Shown piece after piece: positions 42,126-54,730 of a stretch of 64,000 bases of DNA; the stretch's first letter is position 1, and every line of letters begins with the position of its first letter. The stretch covers positions 992,001 to 1,056,000 of the forward strand of contig VSJF01000003.1 of NCBI GenBank assembly GCA_009739215.1. The letters run 5' to 3'. Both the position numbers and the translations under genes were made by a program. This DNA is from Floccularia luteovirens. Taxonomy: Eukaryota > Basidiomycota > Agaricomycetes > Agaricales > Squamanitaceae. The notes under the pieces were generated by a model. That model was not told the origin of the DNA, searched no databases, and saw nothing but the letters and a program-made list of their open reading frames with translations.

Positions 42126-43189
42126 ATGTTTCTCTCATGGACAGCCAAACGTGTTACACGACTAGGTGATAGGTATATCCATTCCACAAGTCCGCGTCAG
42201 CTATCTTTCGAGTCTCTCGACAAATGGATCGCTAACCCACCAACGGCTATATTGGAAGATTCCTTTAATATCGAGCATACTTCAGATCTCTTCATTACTT
42301 TGCCAACTCGTGACGGTACCAGGAAGCCTTACAGACGACCCCAAGTGTCACAGGCACTTCCTTATGGTCATCATCTTGCCTTCTTTCATGCTCGGAAACC
42401 TGAACATTTATTGCGTGAAGATGGAACAGACGAGGAAATCTCGCCTCCAGCACCATTTCTACAAAGAATGTGGGCTGGTGGCAGGATGACTTGGAATGAA
42501 GACTCTCCTCTTCTAATTGGTGGAAAAGCAAGAACTTACTCGAGAGTTGGGTCAGCTGTAAAGAAAGGATTCGAGAAAAACAAGCCCATGGTTTTTGTAA
42601 CCCAGCATATCGACATCACCATGGAAGGGAATGACAAGCCATCCATTATGGAAGAAAGGGCACATGTCTATCTCACTGAGGATTCCAAACGAAAGAAAAT
42701 TATCAGAGAAGGTAAAAAAGTTAATCTCTGAGACGTGATATAAGTTCTTATAGACGCATTTCTTAGTGTCAGGCATTCCGTCTAAAGTAGATTTTCGATT
42801 TCAGTTTACCCCGACGGCAATCACACTATTCCGGTATTCTGCCCTTATGTTCAATGCACACCACATACACCTTGACCCAGTGTATACTCGCGAGCATGAA
42901 GGCTATCCCGGTCCGTTTTCTCCTGCTTTGACAGCATTATATTTCGACTGATGTTATTCTAGAACGCCTAGTACACGGTCCATTGACTGCTACCATGTTA
43001 CTCGAAACAGTAGCCTTCCATAATCCGGATGCGCGGTTCAAGGTCTTCGAATATCGTGCTACGAACCCCTTAATTGTAAATCGTGAATTGACGATAAATG
43101 GCACGTGGACCGACGATAATACAGCACAGCTGTGGTGCGTGGATGGTCAAGGAGTTGTTGGAATGACGGGGAAAGTTGTTGTGCATTAA
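42126..43189 (+). CDS. HTD2: Mitochondrial hotdog dehydratase (HTD2-like)
   Basis: Hotdog-fold hydratase/dehydratase, probably 3-hydroxyacyl-thioester dehydratase of mitochondrial fatty acid synthesis or the related mesaconyl-CoA hydratase group. Exons 42126-42711, 42767-42910 and 42963-43189 (318 aa). A basic N-terminus (MFLSWTAKRVTRLGDRYIHS) suggests import. The middle has DSPLLIGGKARTYSRV and VFVTQHIDI. The hotdog catalytic segment is ITLFRYSALMFNAHHIHLDPVYTREHEGYP, with the conserved Tyr, Asn, His and Asp, followed by LVHGPLTATMLLE. The C-terminus VVGMTGKVVVH completes the sheet. Length fits fungal HTD2 proteins. Confidence 0.85.
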
Positions 43190-43289
43190 GGGACTAGCTG
43201 CGCGAAGGATTGCTCGCTGTCATTTTGAACCACTTCACGCCACAACATAGTCAAACGATCTAGGCTCCATAATAGTTATGTACAAGATG

Positions 43290-44529
43290 TTAAAAGCCTG
43301 TAGACCATCATAATTCAGTATTGGTGATTACTGCATAGCTAAGAACGGCTCACCATATTTGTTCCCAGCTTCTTTTCGATTTCTTCTACCTTCAGCAATC
43401 CGTTCTTCGAGCGCTTCTCTATTCTCGTATGCTTCTTTGAGAAGAGTTGACAACTGGTGGCGTGACCTTGCAATTCCACTCATTTTGCTTGCCTGCGAAC
43501 GATGGTTAGTCTAGTAGACGTGACCCATGTAAGAACATACGCTAATCTTCATGCGAGGTTCTTCAGAACCACTACCTGCTCCCTTGGTAATAGCTTTCCT
43601 TTCTTCCCTTTCTTTGATCTCGTTTTTCGCTCTCTCCATCTCTTTCAACGCATCCACCTCCGTGACATTTGATCGAGTTAGGTCTTCGAAGCCTTTGCCT
43701 CCACCCTTCTCAAGGGCTTTCACTTGGGCGTCATAGTCAGCCTGCCATTTGGCCGTGAAAGTTGCGTAATAAGCGGGGTCATGGGCTGCCCACGATCCAG
43801 AGGGCAGTTGATAGTATCCAGGATATGGATCCGTGATTTGTGGTTCTGGGGGCTGAAATGTAGGCATTACAGGCGCGGAAGAAAGGGTTTGGGGTGTAGA
43901 CGACGACTGTGATGGTTTCAATGGCTGAATTTTTGATGCGGCGTCTCCTGAAGGATAACATTAGGAATGAGAGAAAGAAGATAGTAATTAACCTGACCTA
44001 AAGAAAAAAAATCAACAGGAGCCGCAGGTTTTGATTGCCTCGTAGGACCTGTATCTTCTAGTGATATATTGGGTTTGCGATGTGATAATGACGGAGGAAT
44101 CAGAGAAATCGCTTCTGAAGTCTCCTTATTTTCGCCTTCTTCGGATGTAGCCCGTACAGCTGATGTGGATTTTTGATTGAATGCGAAACTAGGTCCATTT
44201 CCTCCTCCCAACACTCTTTCACTCTGTGATTGAACAGGCTTTTGTTGCTTGGGCGCAGGTAACATGGATAAGAGGGATGACATCCCACTTCCCTTACGCA
44301 GCTTCTTAAGTGGAGGTCTTTCATCTTCCAAATCGTCATGTTCGGGGTCATCATCAGCAGATTTTGGTAGGTTTGGAAGACCAATTGTTATTTTCTTTGG
44401 GGGACGTTTTGATTTCGTTATGGCTTTATTTGATTCCTTTGGTGTAGATGTTCTGGGGGGTCGGGGTGATTTATCCTCTGGGCCAGTATCGCTATCGCTT
44501 CCGTAGTCTTCTATACCAAGCCCGGGCAT
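43290..44529 (-). CDS. PRCC-family proline-rich nuclear protein
   Basis: Member of the PRCC family, nuclear proline-rich proteins linked in animals to pre-mRNA splicing and mitotic checkpoint control. Exons 43998-44529, 43541-43947, 43354-43492 and 43290-43297 (361 aa). The start MPGLGIEDYGSDSD is the family N-terminus. It continues with disordered Pro/Lys/Ser-rich sequence, a basic KKLRKGSGMSSLLSMLPAPK element and PTFQPPEPQITDPYPGYYQL. The C-terminal conserved block is ARSRHQLSTLLKEAYENRE, then LEERIAEGRRNRKEAGNKYG. The final exon has only eight nucleotides (completing Gly, then Phe, stop), giving the usual GNKYGF end. Reading through its donor would instead end YGEPFLAMQ. Confidence 0.85.
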
Positions 44530-45025
44530 GATGATGAAGTCGACGTTGTAGTGCTGAGTATACGGTAGCGCCACTTTGGTAGGCGCTTTCTTGAATCCCG
44601 TGATTTTGCTTATCCCTACTCGGTAGCTGTTGAACGCTGAACGTTGAAATTTGAAACCTGTCATTTTGTACGGTTGGCGGAGACCAGATTGAGTTCAATT
44701 TGCAACGAAAGTTAAGTTTGGTCGTTCACAGTCGGCCGACATTCACAAGTACGACAGTACTTAGGAAGGTTTAGGCATTTATATTTTATGCATCAATTTA
44801 TTGGTGGTAGTTTATACATCCTAATTTTATGTATAATTTGGACAAACGAGTGGAAGGAACAAGTTATGTAAAAATGTACTGATGAATGTGAAAGTGTTCT
44901 ATAGTACGCCCCATAACAAATATTAAAACAAGTCCTTTGCAGTAGCCAACAAATAAACAAGATGTAGTTTGTCCTTTTTTAATGCTAAATTTTGTATTGT
45001 AGTGATGATTAAGTGGTGACATTAA
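44530..45025. other. Spacer: PRCC promoter and AGS1 3' region
   Basis: About 500 bp, AT-rich, containing the promoter of the PRCC-family gene and the 3' untranslated end of the alpha-1,3-glucan synthase gene. No other feature seen. Confidence 0.5.
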
Positions 45026-48000
45026 TCACGGTCGTGCTGTAGAGGGATTGTAATTAGAAAGGAGAAGAGGGGGAACGAAGGGAGAACGTACCAAGTTGCT
45101 CTTTACGGTAGAACCAGAAGTATCCCAAGACAATTATCAATTGACATACGAGAGCAATCCAAAAGAGTGGAAGGGCCATTGGACTGCCTTCTAGTCCCTC
45201 CGAGAAATCCCATTTGGCCGCATCAGGGAACACGGTACCAGGTCCAAGACGATTTGGCGCGGTTGCTCGAGCAATCATAACACATACGGAACCAATGACT
45301 TGTGCAAATGCTAGAGTTGCACACACGTGCAATCTTGATAAAGTTTGCAACAGAATCATGCCCAGTCCGACACCTTGAATGGCATCGAGAACTCCTAGCC
45401 AAAGCCATAAAGATATGCCTAAATATGGACCTCCCTTTCCGGCCCAAGGAATATACAAAGCCAGCGATGACGTTCCCCAAAGCATCTGTCATTTTGGGTA
45501 AGCATCGTGTTTGCGAGCTTGCGAAAACGGGAACGAACCTGACACCACCTAGGCGCACCCAAGCCAACCGCGAATACAGGCAAGAGCCATGTGTGTGTCT
45601 TACTGAAGTGAGTCAAAATGAGGAGCATGATTGCCCAAACACCAATGAAGAATGTTATAATCAGGATCAGAATTTGCCATTTGGGAATTGGGACACTCCA
45701 GAGGAAGCTCCAGTTACGACCATAAGGCTGCGGGGAACTATCAGTTGTGCAATTAGTTCGGTTAAAACAGAACATACTCCGCTCAGCCAGTAGTCACGTA
45801 AAATTTCGGAGGCAAGGAACCATAAAACAAGCTTCCTGCGGAAAAGTGTCTTCAAGAAGTGAGGTACTTTTGGTGGTGTTTGGCGGTAGTATTCTTTGCA
45901 GGACGTGAGTACCAATAAAATTACCAAGCGTGTTTGTAAACTGACCTGGCAATCCATACAACATGACGTATGCAAAGAGGAAGCTGACACATGCTAATGG
46001 CCATAAGATGAGAACGATCCACCATGGAGGGATGAAGTCATCTTGTCTGCCGTTTAGTGAGTAACCCCAATACCATAGCGCAGCGACCCAGATTTGTTGT
46101 GATCCTTGAACGACACACGCTCGGAGAGTCCAAACTTCAGTAGCAGCACCCTAATTAAAACAAAATTAACACGGGTCGGCATTCATAACAAAAATCGAAA
46201 GACATACAGCTTCTTCACCGAAGTTCAGACCGAAGAACAGGAATCCTGCTGCAGAAGCGACCGCATATGACCATGTGGCTGCACTTGCGAGAGCTCGGTG
46301 TGCTGGAGCGATAGCAGATGAAACAGATGGGAGGCCGATCAGGAAGAATGCAATTCCGAAGAAAATCCATGGAGCAGATAAAACGTATACAGATGGCTTG
46401 AGACGGAACATTGGATACCATACTGCTGATGCTGCCAAGAAGACTGCACCCAAGACGTAGAGTTGGATATTATCTTGCCAATTCCGACCTGTGAGCAAGG
46501 TGATTTGGAAACTCGTTGCGCTCAACATCTGTACATTATATTAGTTTGAGGGGATAATATAGCGAAAAATGAACCAGAACAGACCTGTCCCAAAGCTATC
46601 ACGATCGTGTATAATGGCCAACCTCCTAATTCCCGTGACATAGCAATTTGAAGACCAGTCATTGGAACGACATCAGGCTGCCCAGCATCATGCGGTATCG
46701 CTCCATCGTATTCCAAATGAGAGAAAGCTTGAGTGTTTGGAGCTAAAAGATTTATTTAGTTTGAACTAGTTTGTGAAATAAATTTAACGCACAATCTGGA
46801 CGGGAATATAGAGATGGTGATGGTGTACCCCACATAGAGTCACGTTGTGAAGATCGTATACTGGCGGCGCTGGAGAGTTTGTCTTTGCGAACCTTGCCGA
46901 AGAATGCTTCTTCACTCTTGACTAAGAACTTTTCAATGGAGAGTTCGTGTTCAGAATTCTTCGCGTTAAGCATTTGAAGTTTTTGTACGAATTCAGAAGC
47001 GACACCTCCATCAGCATCGGTGAACTATTTGCAAGAGTAAATTGTGAACAAGAGTACCAAAATCAAGAGGAAAAGATGAACTTACAGAAGCTATGGCTTT
47101 GTTCAACGGAGAGTTTGACTTTTCATCCACAATAGAAGATATTGATTCCACCGAAGACACGCGCGAATGGGCACCGAATGGACGATTAGGTGTTAAGGCA
47201 CCGTCAACAAAGGGATCAGGTGCATGTCGTTGATCTTTGGCGATTGTACGGTTGGCTCGTTCCAAGAAGTCGTTGAAACCACGGGGACCATCAGTTGTAC
47301 TGGGCCTTGGCTGGGTGAAATAATCTTCACCGTTCTCTCCAGGTCGGGGGGTGCCAGTATTAGGGGTATTAGGGGTATCACCATTGGGGGTCAATGTTTC
47401 TTGACTCCACTGTCCAGGAGAGTGTACGACGTGTCCAATCCCGCCTTCATTCATGCTACGGCTGTCCCAGTCAGGTTGTGTCGGGTATGTTTGTGTAACG
47501 GGGTCCCAGTCATCAGTTTCACCGATAGGGCGAGCTCCTCCTCCATCACAATCGGACTCCCTCCAAGCGTTGGATCCTGCGAGACCACGACTAATTCCGA
47601 TACTACGCTTGTGGAAATCTTCCATGCGCTGACGCCATTCTACGACAGGGAAACGTTGGATCGCAGATCGTGCACGTAAGATAGCACGTTCTTCTTCAGT
47701 AGACTTCAAGGCCATCTTGATCGTTTTCGTTAATTGTGAAAGCATGTGATTTGTTGCACTTGATTCGACCGGATACCACTACATAATGAGATTGTCAGTG
47801 GTGATAACTTGGAAAGTTGTGAAGATATTTTACTTACCCAACCAGGCATTAAACCGAGACCTCCAAGACGACTTCCAACACCAAGAGCACCCTTACGACC
47901 GAACTCTACAGCAACCAAACCAAAAGGTTCGTCACGAGATGGGATGAGAGCAAAATCGGCACCACTGAACAGATATGGAGGTAAAGCCGTGAACTCGGGT

Positions 48001-51000
48001 TTAGAATATACTCGATCGGGATAGAGTTCCATGAGACGGGCAAGTTTTTCAGCTGCGAAACGACCGTACAAATCGATAACTGGACCGACAGCGATTAGTT
48101 GGATACTAGGCCGTTTTTCGAGCCTTGTAAGAAAATGTCAGTAATGGCACACAAAAGTGAATTAAGGGAGGTGACATACAAGACGGGCATGACATCCGCA
48201 ATAAGATCGACACCTTTCTGTTTAGACCATCTACCTACGAACACGAACAAATCGGAGTTTGGGTCTTGTTTGATGCCAGCCCATTCTTGAGCTTGCCGTT
48301 TGAGTTCTGGTCGAGCAGCTTCAGCTTCAGCATCTATTTCGACGTCACGGGCCTTAGTGGGTGTTTCGTCAAGAGCAGCGATGTCACTGGGGTCGGGGTT
48401 GGGAAGGGAATCGACATGTTTTAGGGTCCATAGAGCGGGATAACGAGCCCAACTGCGTTTACCGTATTTGTCAGATACACCAGCAACACCGATACTCTTT
48501 TGATGAGTACTGATGAACGAAGCTGCGGCGTGAAGCAAATTGAAAGTGTTTCCGAATTGAACATATTTGGTGCAGTGCTCTTTACTGATATTGAAAGCGG
48601 AACAGACCTCTTTCATTTCCTCTTTGGTGCGCAATGGCCATAAACCCTGGAACTCGGCGTTATGTAGCGAGAGACAGGTTGGAATAACCTTGGGCAAAAG
48701 ATAGATGGGGGCCAGTGCACCGTGGTAATCGTTAATGTGATATATATCTACAGTTGGGTGTCGACGAATGGTTGCTGCGATTGCTTGATTCCAGGTAGAG
48801 TAGAAGATAGCTGAGCTGAGATCGTCCATACGAGCTGGATAGGGATCGGATTTTGTCTGGGCTCGGAATACAGGACTATCGAGGATGATATAAGTGATAT
48901 TGTCCAAAACATGAGTTTCGACTTCAATGAGATATGGTTCGCCGAAAATAATAACTTCAATAGGCTCGGCAGGATCACCAGCAGGGTATTCAATATCCTT
49001 CACTTTAGGCACGACCCAAATCAAATCGACATCCGTCATAGCTTTACCCATAAGACTAGACATGACACCTAGACCACCGATCTTCACTTTGACTTTCCAA
49101 TCGATAATTTCATACTCCAGCGTGGATATGAGAACCTTACGACGCTTGTTTTTGTCTTCTGGCCAACCTATGATTTCAGCGTTTTGCTTGTGTCCGAATA
49201 ATTTCTCTGACATAGGTGTAGAATCCTTTAGGTCGGATGTAGACTTGTTACCGAGACCGAAGATGGGTAGATAATTAGTATGACTCTTGGCCTTGACACC
49301 ATACTGGTTATGTTTGATTCCATAGAATGTCCACATGAAAACAAGAACAGCGAGGGTACCAGTGATAAGGGGGATAGTCAACAATAATGCGTACATGATT
49401 GCTCCGATTGAAGCCTGTCCTCGGGGTTCCAGTGACCAAGTCATCGTCGAATCGTCTACAAGTAAGGACCAAGCCAAGTGCGGAGACGGGGGCGCCGAGA
49501 TATTGAGATAGTTAGGAGCAACGGAATTAGGAGGTAAACGATCCATGACTCCATCTCCATCTGCGTCACCGTAGAAGTAGTCGTCATAACCCCAGACATT
49601 CAGCTGAATGTACGTCGGCCAGGCAGCCATTATTTCAAGTTCCCATTTACCATCCTTGTTCTGTGACATGAGGGATGAGATACCCTGATCGAAGCCCCAG
49701 TTGTTAAATGGGCCTCGAACTAGGAACTGGGGTACACGTCTCTGAGAACCAGAATATCCATAATCAGCATGAACCACAGCAGCGACTGATAGGGTTGCTT
49801 GACTCCAATCTATAATCAAAATTATATTCAGAACAAAACCGCTGGAAAGTTCCATTACTTACACTGCACCACGATATGAGCTCCTTCCCAGAAACATTCG
49901 GGTGAATCGAATAACGCAGCATCGATAATTGAATTATCTTCCCATGGCTTCCAATCCGTCCAGTTCTTGCCAAAGTTCCAAGAAACCCGGTACATATCCG
50001 CACCGAATGCTTTATGGGTGAAAGTATATTGTCCATTCGAGAAAGCAAATGCGCCACTTGTATCATAATCCGAATCTGGGAACACCATGACATTATCAAT
50101 GGTACCTTTCCTAAGCAGAAGATGATCCACGGCCTATAATCAGGAGAGTTAGACAGAATGAAAAAATTGGAATGGTACACATACTCCGGTTGTCTGATTT
50201 CCGCCCTGAGCTGATGGGTTATTTACAGTTATGGTAAGAACTCCGTCTGGCACGTTGGTCAAAGTTGCCGACCAAGACCACACTGAATTCGAGACACCAG
50301 GTATTTTTGATAGGACGGGATTGGTAACATTACTGCAACGACCAGTGCCAATAACTGGGTTACCACCTTTACCTGACGACGACATATTCAGAGAAATACT
50401 ATTTGATACACTCTCGCAACTCATTTCGATGTTGAATTCCAGCGAGATATCAATAGTCGTAGAATTAGCATCGTTTGCGTTCACCAACAATCTCTGGTCG
50501 TGACCCGGTATGAATCTGGTCAACGCAGGTGGGGGAGCAACCCATTGCTCGATAGGAACGAGTGCTTTGAATGCATAAGGTTCGAGAGTTACGGATGGAA
50601 GACAACCGAACCAAGGTGCTTTGCTGTCATTATTATATGATGATAGTGATTCGTCGAGTGTATATGTTTCATAAGGAGCAAAGAGATTGCGAACGACAGT
50701 ACTTGAAACAAAAGGGGACGATATCCATAGAGATTCTTTGCAGTTGTATGTGTAGGTTTTCGTGGTATTCTCATTTGTGTACAGGAGCCAGACTTGGTCA
50801 CGGAAAGTTCCCCCCAAAATTTGCACGCCTGGAATACCGGCTCGAGATACGGACCACAAACCCATCTCCGTAGCTGTATGATTAGAACCAGGCCTTTCAA
50901 TGAGGTATGTCCAGTTTCCACGTTGAACCAGATTGAATCCATCTTGAAGAGCACCGTAAGTCTGGCGCAAGTTGAAGAAATGTCCGAAAATGCGTCTTGA

Positions 51001-53015
51001 ATCTGTTGTGGGATCAAAATGATCGAGAGCGTTCCAATCATCATGGCAACCAAACAACGATCTTTCGAGCGGCATATTGAAATACTGTTCGGAGCCGAGA
51101 GTGTAACACCCGTGTCTCTTCCAAGCTTGGTTGCTCGTCATGGCTTGACGCCTTTGATAATTTTGTCAATCGAGGTCATTCTGGAAAATGCCAATAACTT
51201 TACCCATATAGATAGTTGGATGCGCCGTTATCAAAAAGGTAGAAATTTTGTTCCTCTCCATAGTATAACTGCAATGTTTTTAATAAAACATTAAACCAAT
51301 AACTTGACTGTGCAACATACCAACGGAATTCCAGGCATAACTAACGAAGTAATGAATGTTGCCAAAACACTTCTTTGGGTACCGTTCTCCAAACTTGGCC
51401 ACCTGAAGATATCGAAATTGCTCGTTCCGTACATGTGCCTTGGATCTACATGACCAGAACTAGGATTCAAAAAGTCGTTGCTGACGAACATTTGATTCCA
51501 TGCTGTCACAAAATTGACATCGATGTCGTAGGCTACCTGCAAGTTACCATCCATTCCCAAGAAACGGGCTATCGCGCGATAAATAGAATAGTGGAATGCG
51601 ACACTATCGAGAGCATTTAGTGGAGCCTCTCTCAAGAAATATTGATCTTGGTCGGCTGTGACGTTTGCTGCAGCAAGAAATCCAGGTGGTAGCTGAGTTG
51701 GAGTTCTACCTCGTCCACTGTTTGAGATAAGTCAGCATCTGGAACGCACACCCCTCTTCAAAATATTTGAGCTTACAGGTAAAGCGCCCCAAAGGTATCT
51801 CCACCAGTGACTTCACCTGGTATAAAGAAGTTATTCTTTCCTACTTGAGAAGCACATTTACGAGTACTTGAAGCCCATGCTGCTAGCGCGTCCACGGTGA
51901 CTTGTAAAGCTTTATCGATACGAATAGCATCTATATCCAAGGCTTTTATGGCCAAGCATGAAAAGACCTTGATCTTATCCATGACTTCGGGTTTCCATTC
52001 ACGTAGACGATCCTGTACTGAGGCGAACTTGGAGAGCTGACGTTGCCAATCAGGATGGACACCAAAAGCCTCCATATCACCGTACTGATCGAAATCAGAC
52101 ATCAGGCAGCCGTTGGTTTCAACTTTCACGACAGTTCCATCATCTTGCCAAAACTTAGGCATCTCACATGACATGTTTCGTTCGTTGTTGATCTAAAAAA
52201 GAAAGCGCTTTTTCAGGATAGTTCGAAGTTGACCTACAACGCCGACTTACGTTGAAATCCTGATATTGAGTTAGATTCCATGGCATGTAATTCGGCATCT
52301 TCCAAATAGCATTGTATTCGTTAAGACTGAATGGTGTACTTGTGTTGAGATGTCTAAAATATAGACGTTAGATCATTTGATACAGATGTCACAAAATTTG
52401 GACTGCTGACCCTTCGAAGGCTATGAGATCAGCCATAGTCCCAACAGTAAAGTCGGCCATGAAATACATCCCATGGGCATGAATAGCGTCGATAACCTCG
52501 ACCCATGTATCAATTGTGCCCCAGTGAGGATCAAGGATACTGAAGTCAAGCGGAGAGTAACCTTGAGTAGAGTCAGATTAGGTATCATGATGATTACAAT
52601 ATGACCCACTGTCTGCTTGCCAAAGCATGTTTACGAAAGGAGTACCAGACATGAAAATGACTCTTATGCCCATTCCGTACAGATAGTCCAACTTTGCGAC
52701 CAAACCCTTGAGATCGCCACCATAACGTAGCTGTGTTTCCCTATAGTCGGTTTCATAGGGCGACTTGAAAAAATCGTTATTAGAAGGGTCACCATCGGCG
52801 AATTTGTCGAGAAGTATAGTGTATGTAGGAAGAGCTCTCCAGTTCAAGGGCGAGGGCGTGTAAGTTTTGTTTTGGCGAGTACTGTCATATTCGAGGACGG
52901 ATTGTGCATCTTTGTTGACGTTGAGATTGTAGTCGACAAGATCCTCTCGGTATGGAGAAGCGGTAACGAGACCGGTGAAAAGAGACAACGCATATAAGAC
53001 AGGAGCCAACCTCAT
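45026..53015 (-). CDS. AGS1: Cell wall alpha-1,3-glucan synthase
   Basis: Giant plasma-membrane enzyme (roughly 2300-2400 aa) that makes and probably exports alpha-1,3-glucan. Many exons; the largest are about 48180-49810 and 50180-51140. A signal peptide ([19 protein letters not shown]) precedes an extracellular GH13 amylase-like domain (about 51300-53015) with [10 protein letters not shown] (nucleophile Asp) and FIPGEVTGG (acid/base Glu). A membrane helix ([20 protein letters not shown]) leads to a cytosolic GT5 synthase domain with [50 protein letters not shown] and the E-x7-E site [18 protein letters not shown] Ser/Pro-rich linker and a C-terminal multi-helix region (45090-46720) follow. 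The last exon is 11 nt (45026-45036, ending ARP-stop). I did not refine every exon border. Confidence 0.93.
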
Positions 53016-53933
53016 GGCGACGAGGTGACAAAAAGCAGAGATATCCTGATATCGATGCTGCAGGTACTAGTTCGTTGAAGCTCTTAAGAAGGGAGATGAC
53101 AAAACCACTGCCAGAGAAAATGGCAATGGAGAAGAAAAGAAAGGAGTGGTTGTTAACCAGAAGAGAGGGACGGACAAGGGCTTTGAACGTGTTGAGAAAT
53201 CAAAACAGTCACAGCGATGCTCGGCGATTGGCAATGCTTCCGCTTACGCCTCATTGCAACATATTTTTATATTGTTTGATGCATCTACCCTGATCCCGGC
53301 ATAAATTCACCGCCTCCCCCTTATCCCACATAATTTAAGGTCATAACAAGACTCGAAAGCTCTAACGAAATGTTTACAGACCGCTCACTACGAGAAACTG
53401 AGGGCTGTAGTACTGTTGAATGAAGAAGAGGGCACTTAGCATGAGTTCCATAATTGTACATATCGCGAGATTTGATCAGATTTTAAAAAAAGGGTCTCGG
53501 CATCCTTGAAAACTTTGCCCGCATCTAACCAAGATCGGATGCCTGCGGTCTATACTCGAGTACTTCAACTCATCCCTTAGAGTGCTCCTTCCCTCTCTCT
53601 ACTCTCAACAAGAGTGAGTTGTGCACTACAACCCACCGTATTTTAAGTCACTTTTATTTAGATTTAAAACAGCCTTGTATATATTGGCTATAGCACAGTA
53701 CAATCATTAATCATCCCCATCATACGTGTCCACTAATGGGGTTACATAACCCCCGTCCGATGGAGTAGTACAATTTTCTCATTAATGGCGATGTCATGTT
53801 TCAAGTCGACCGATATCCCGGAAACTTATCTATCCAAAGATAACCCATTAGTTACAGAGCAATAACACACTAACATAGAGTTTCATTGATTCGACAATTA
53901 TGCGATTCTGCTATCTCACATAAAGACAAATCA

Positions 53934-54033
53934 AAATAGGGTCTTTCAAAGTTGACATCAAAATTTGGCGGGAAAAACGACTTAATGGAACAAATAATGG
54001 GATAATTAATGACAACTTTGAAAGACCCTATTT
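53934..54033. repeat. MITE-like inverted repeat (21-bp perfect arms)
   Basis: The 21 bases starting AAATAGGGTCTTTC at 53934-53954 recur as an exact reverse complement at 54013-54033, separated by 58 bp of AT-rich sequence. After one mismatch inside and one outside, pairing continues for one or two more bases. The size and arms resemble a very small MITE or solo terminal-repeat pair, but no clear target-site duplication is visible. It contains no coding sequence. Confidence 0.6.
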
Positions 54034-54590
54034 AGACTGGGTGAGAACATGTAGCTCGAGCTAGTCTATAATCAAAATGATATCAAGTGTTGCTCATGGA
54101 CGTGATAATGATAAGACAGTTCCAACAATTGCCATAACGACTGTATGAAATAAACGCACAATAAACACGGCGTCGTCAGTTACAACTGTCGATAAGGATG
54201 CCACTGTACGCCTTTCACCGTCGGTTTTCATCATATCAAGGGACAATCGTATAACTTTTATTTCCTGCCCAAGGAGGCTGTGCTGATAGTATGTTCCACG
54301 AATACAACAAATACTTAACTAGGTGAAACGCAATTGTCGGAACTGTACAATCGCTTCTAGCATAGGCGGCGGTTAGGCTCGGACAATTGGATGATACTTG
54401 TGCTTCCTTTGCTTATATACCTTCAACGAGACAAGTCCTGGTGCTGGTGCTGATATCCATGTGCACAGCCATATAAAGGTATCAACTAGCCGCAAGAACG
54501 CCTCATACTTGACGAGGTCCCTGTACATCTGATAATAAAACACATGACACTGATGTGAACAGCCATGTATTGTTAAGTACTGTAGTACAG

Positions 54591-54609
54591 CTCAGCGCTC
54601 AGCGCTGAG
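54591..54609. repeat. CTCAGCG direct repeat with 12-bp palindrome
   Basis: CTCAGCG occurs at 54591 and again at 54598. The second copy begins a perfect palindrome, CTCAGCGCTGAG (54598-54609). The position, about 125 bp upstream of the STE11 start, is compatible with a dimeric transcription factor site. Confidence 0.4.
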
Positions 54610-54627
54610 TGGTGGCTACAGTTGAAC

Positions 54628-54633
54628 CACGTG
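54628..54633. promoter_or_regulatory. CACGTG element upstream of STE11
   Basis: E-box hexamer about 100 bp upstream of the MAPKKK start codon. Function is inferred from position only. Confidence 0.3.
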
Positions 54634-54730
54634 AGAGTAATTGTTATATTCAAAATTGTGTTGCAGTTGTAGAAAACTCCTTGTGTACACTACGATTGTT
54701 CAATGACATGCTCATACATCGATACTACTG

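Larger units (their letters stand above)
53016..54730. other. Long divergent spacer between AGS1 and STE11
   Basis: The longest gene-free stretch, 1.7 kb, shared by the promoters of a wall-polymer synthase and a MAPKKK. It contains a 100-bp inverted-repeat element (53934-54033), a CTCAGCG direct repeat with an embedded 12-bp palindrome (54591-54609) and a CACGTG box at 54628-54633. Open frames near 53075-53293 lack recognisable content. Confidence 0.55.

Noticed and set aside
48927..49274. Plus-strand frame inside AGS1
   Set aside because: It is antisense to the highly conserved GT5 domain.
53075..53293. Lys/Arg-rich frame just upstream of AGS1
   Set aside because: It lies in the probable AGS1 leader or promoter and has no recognisable features.
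53500..53760. Possible tRNA or 5S rRNA in the AGS1-STE11 spacer
   Set aside because: I looked for cloverleaf arms, T-loop and internal control boxes and found no consistent set.
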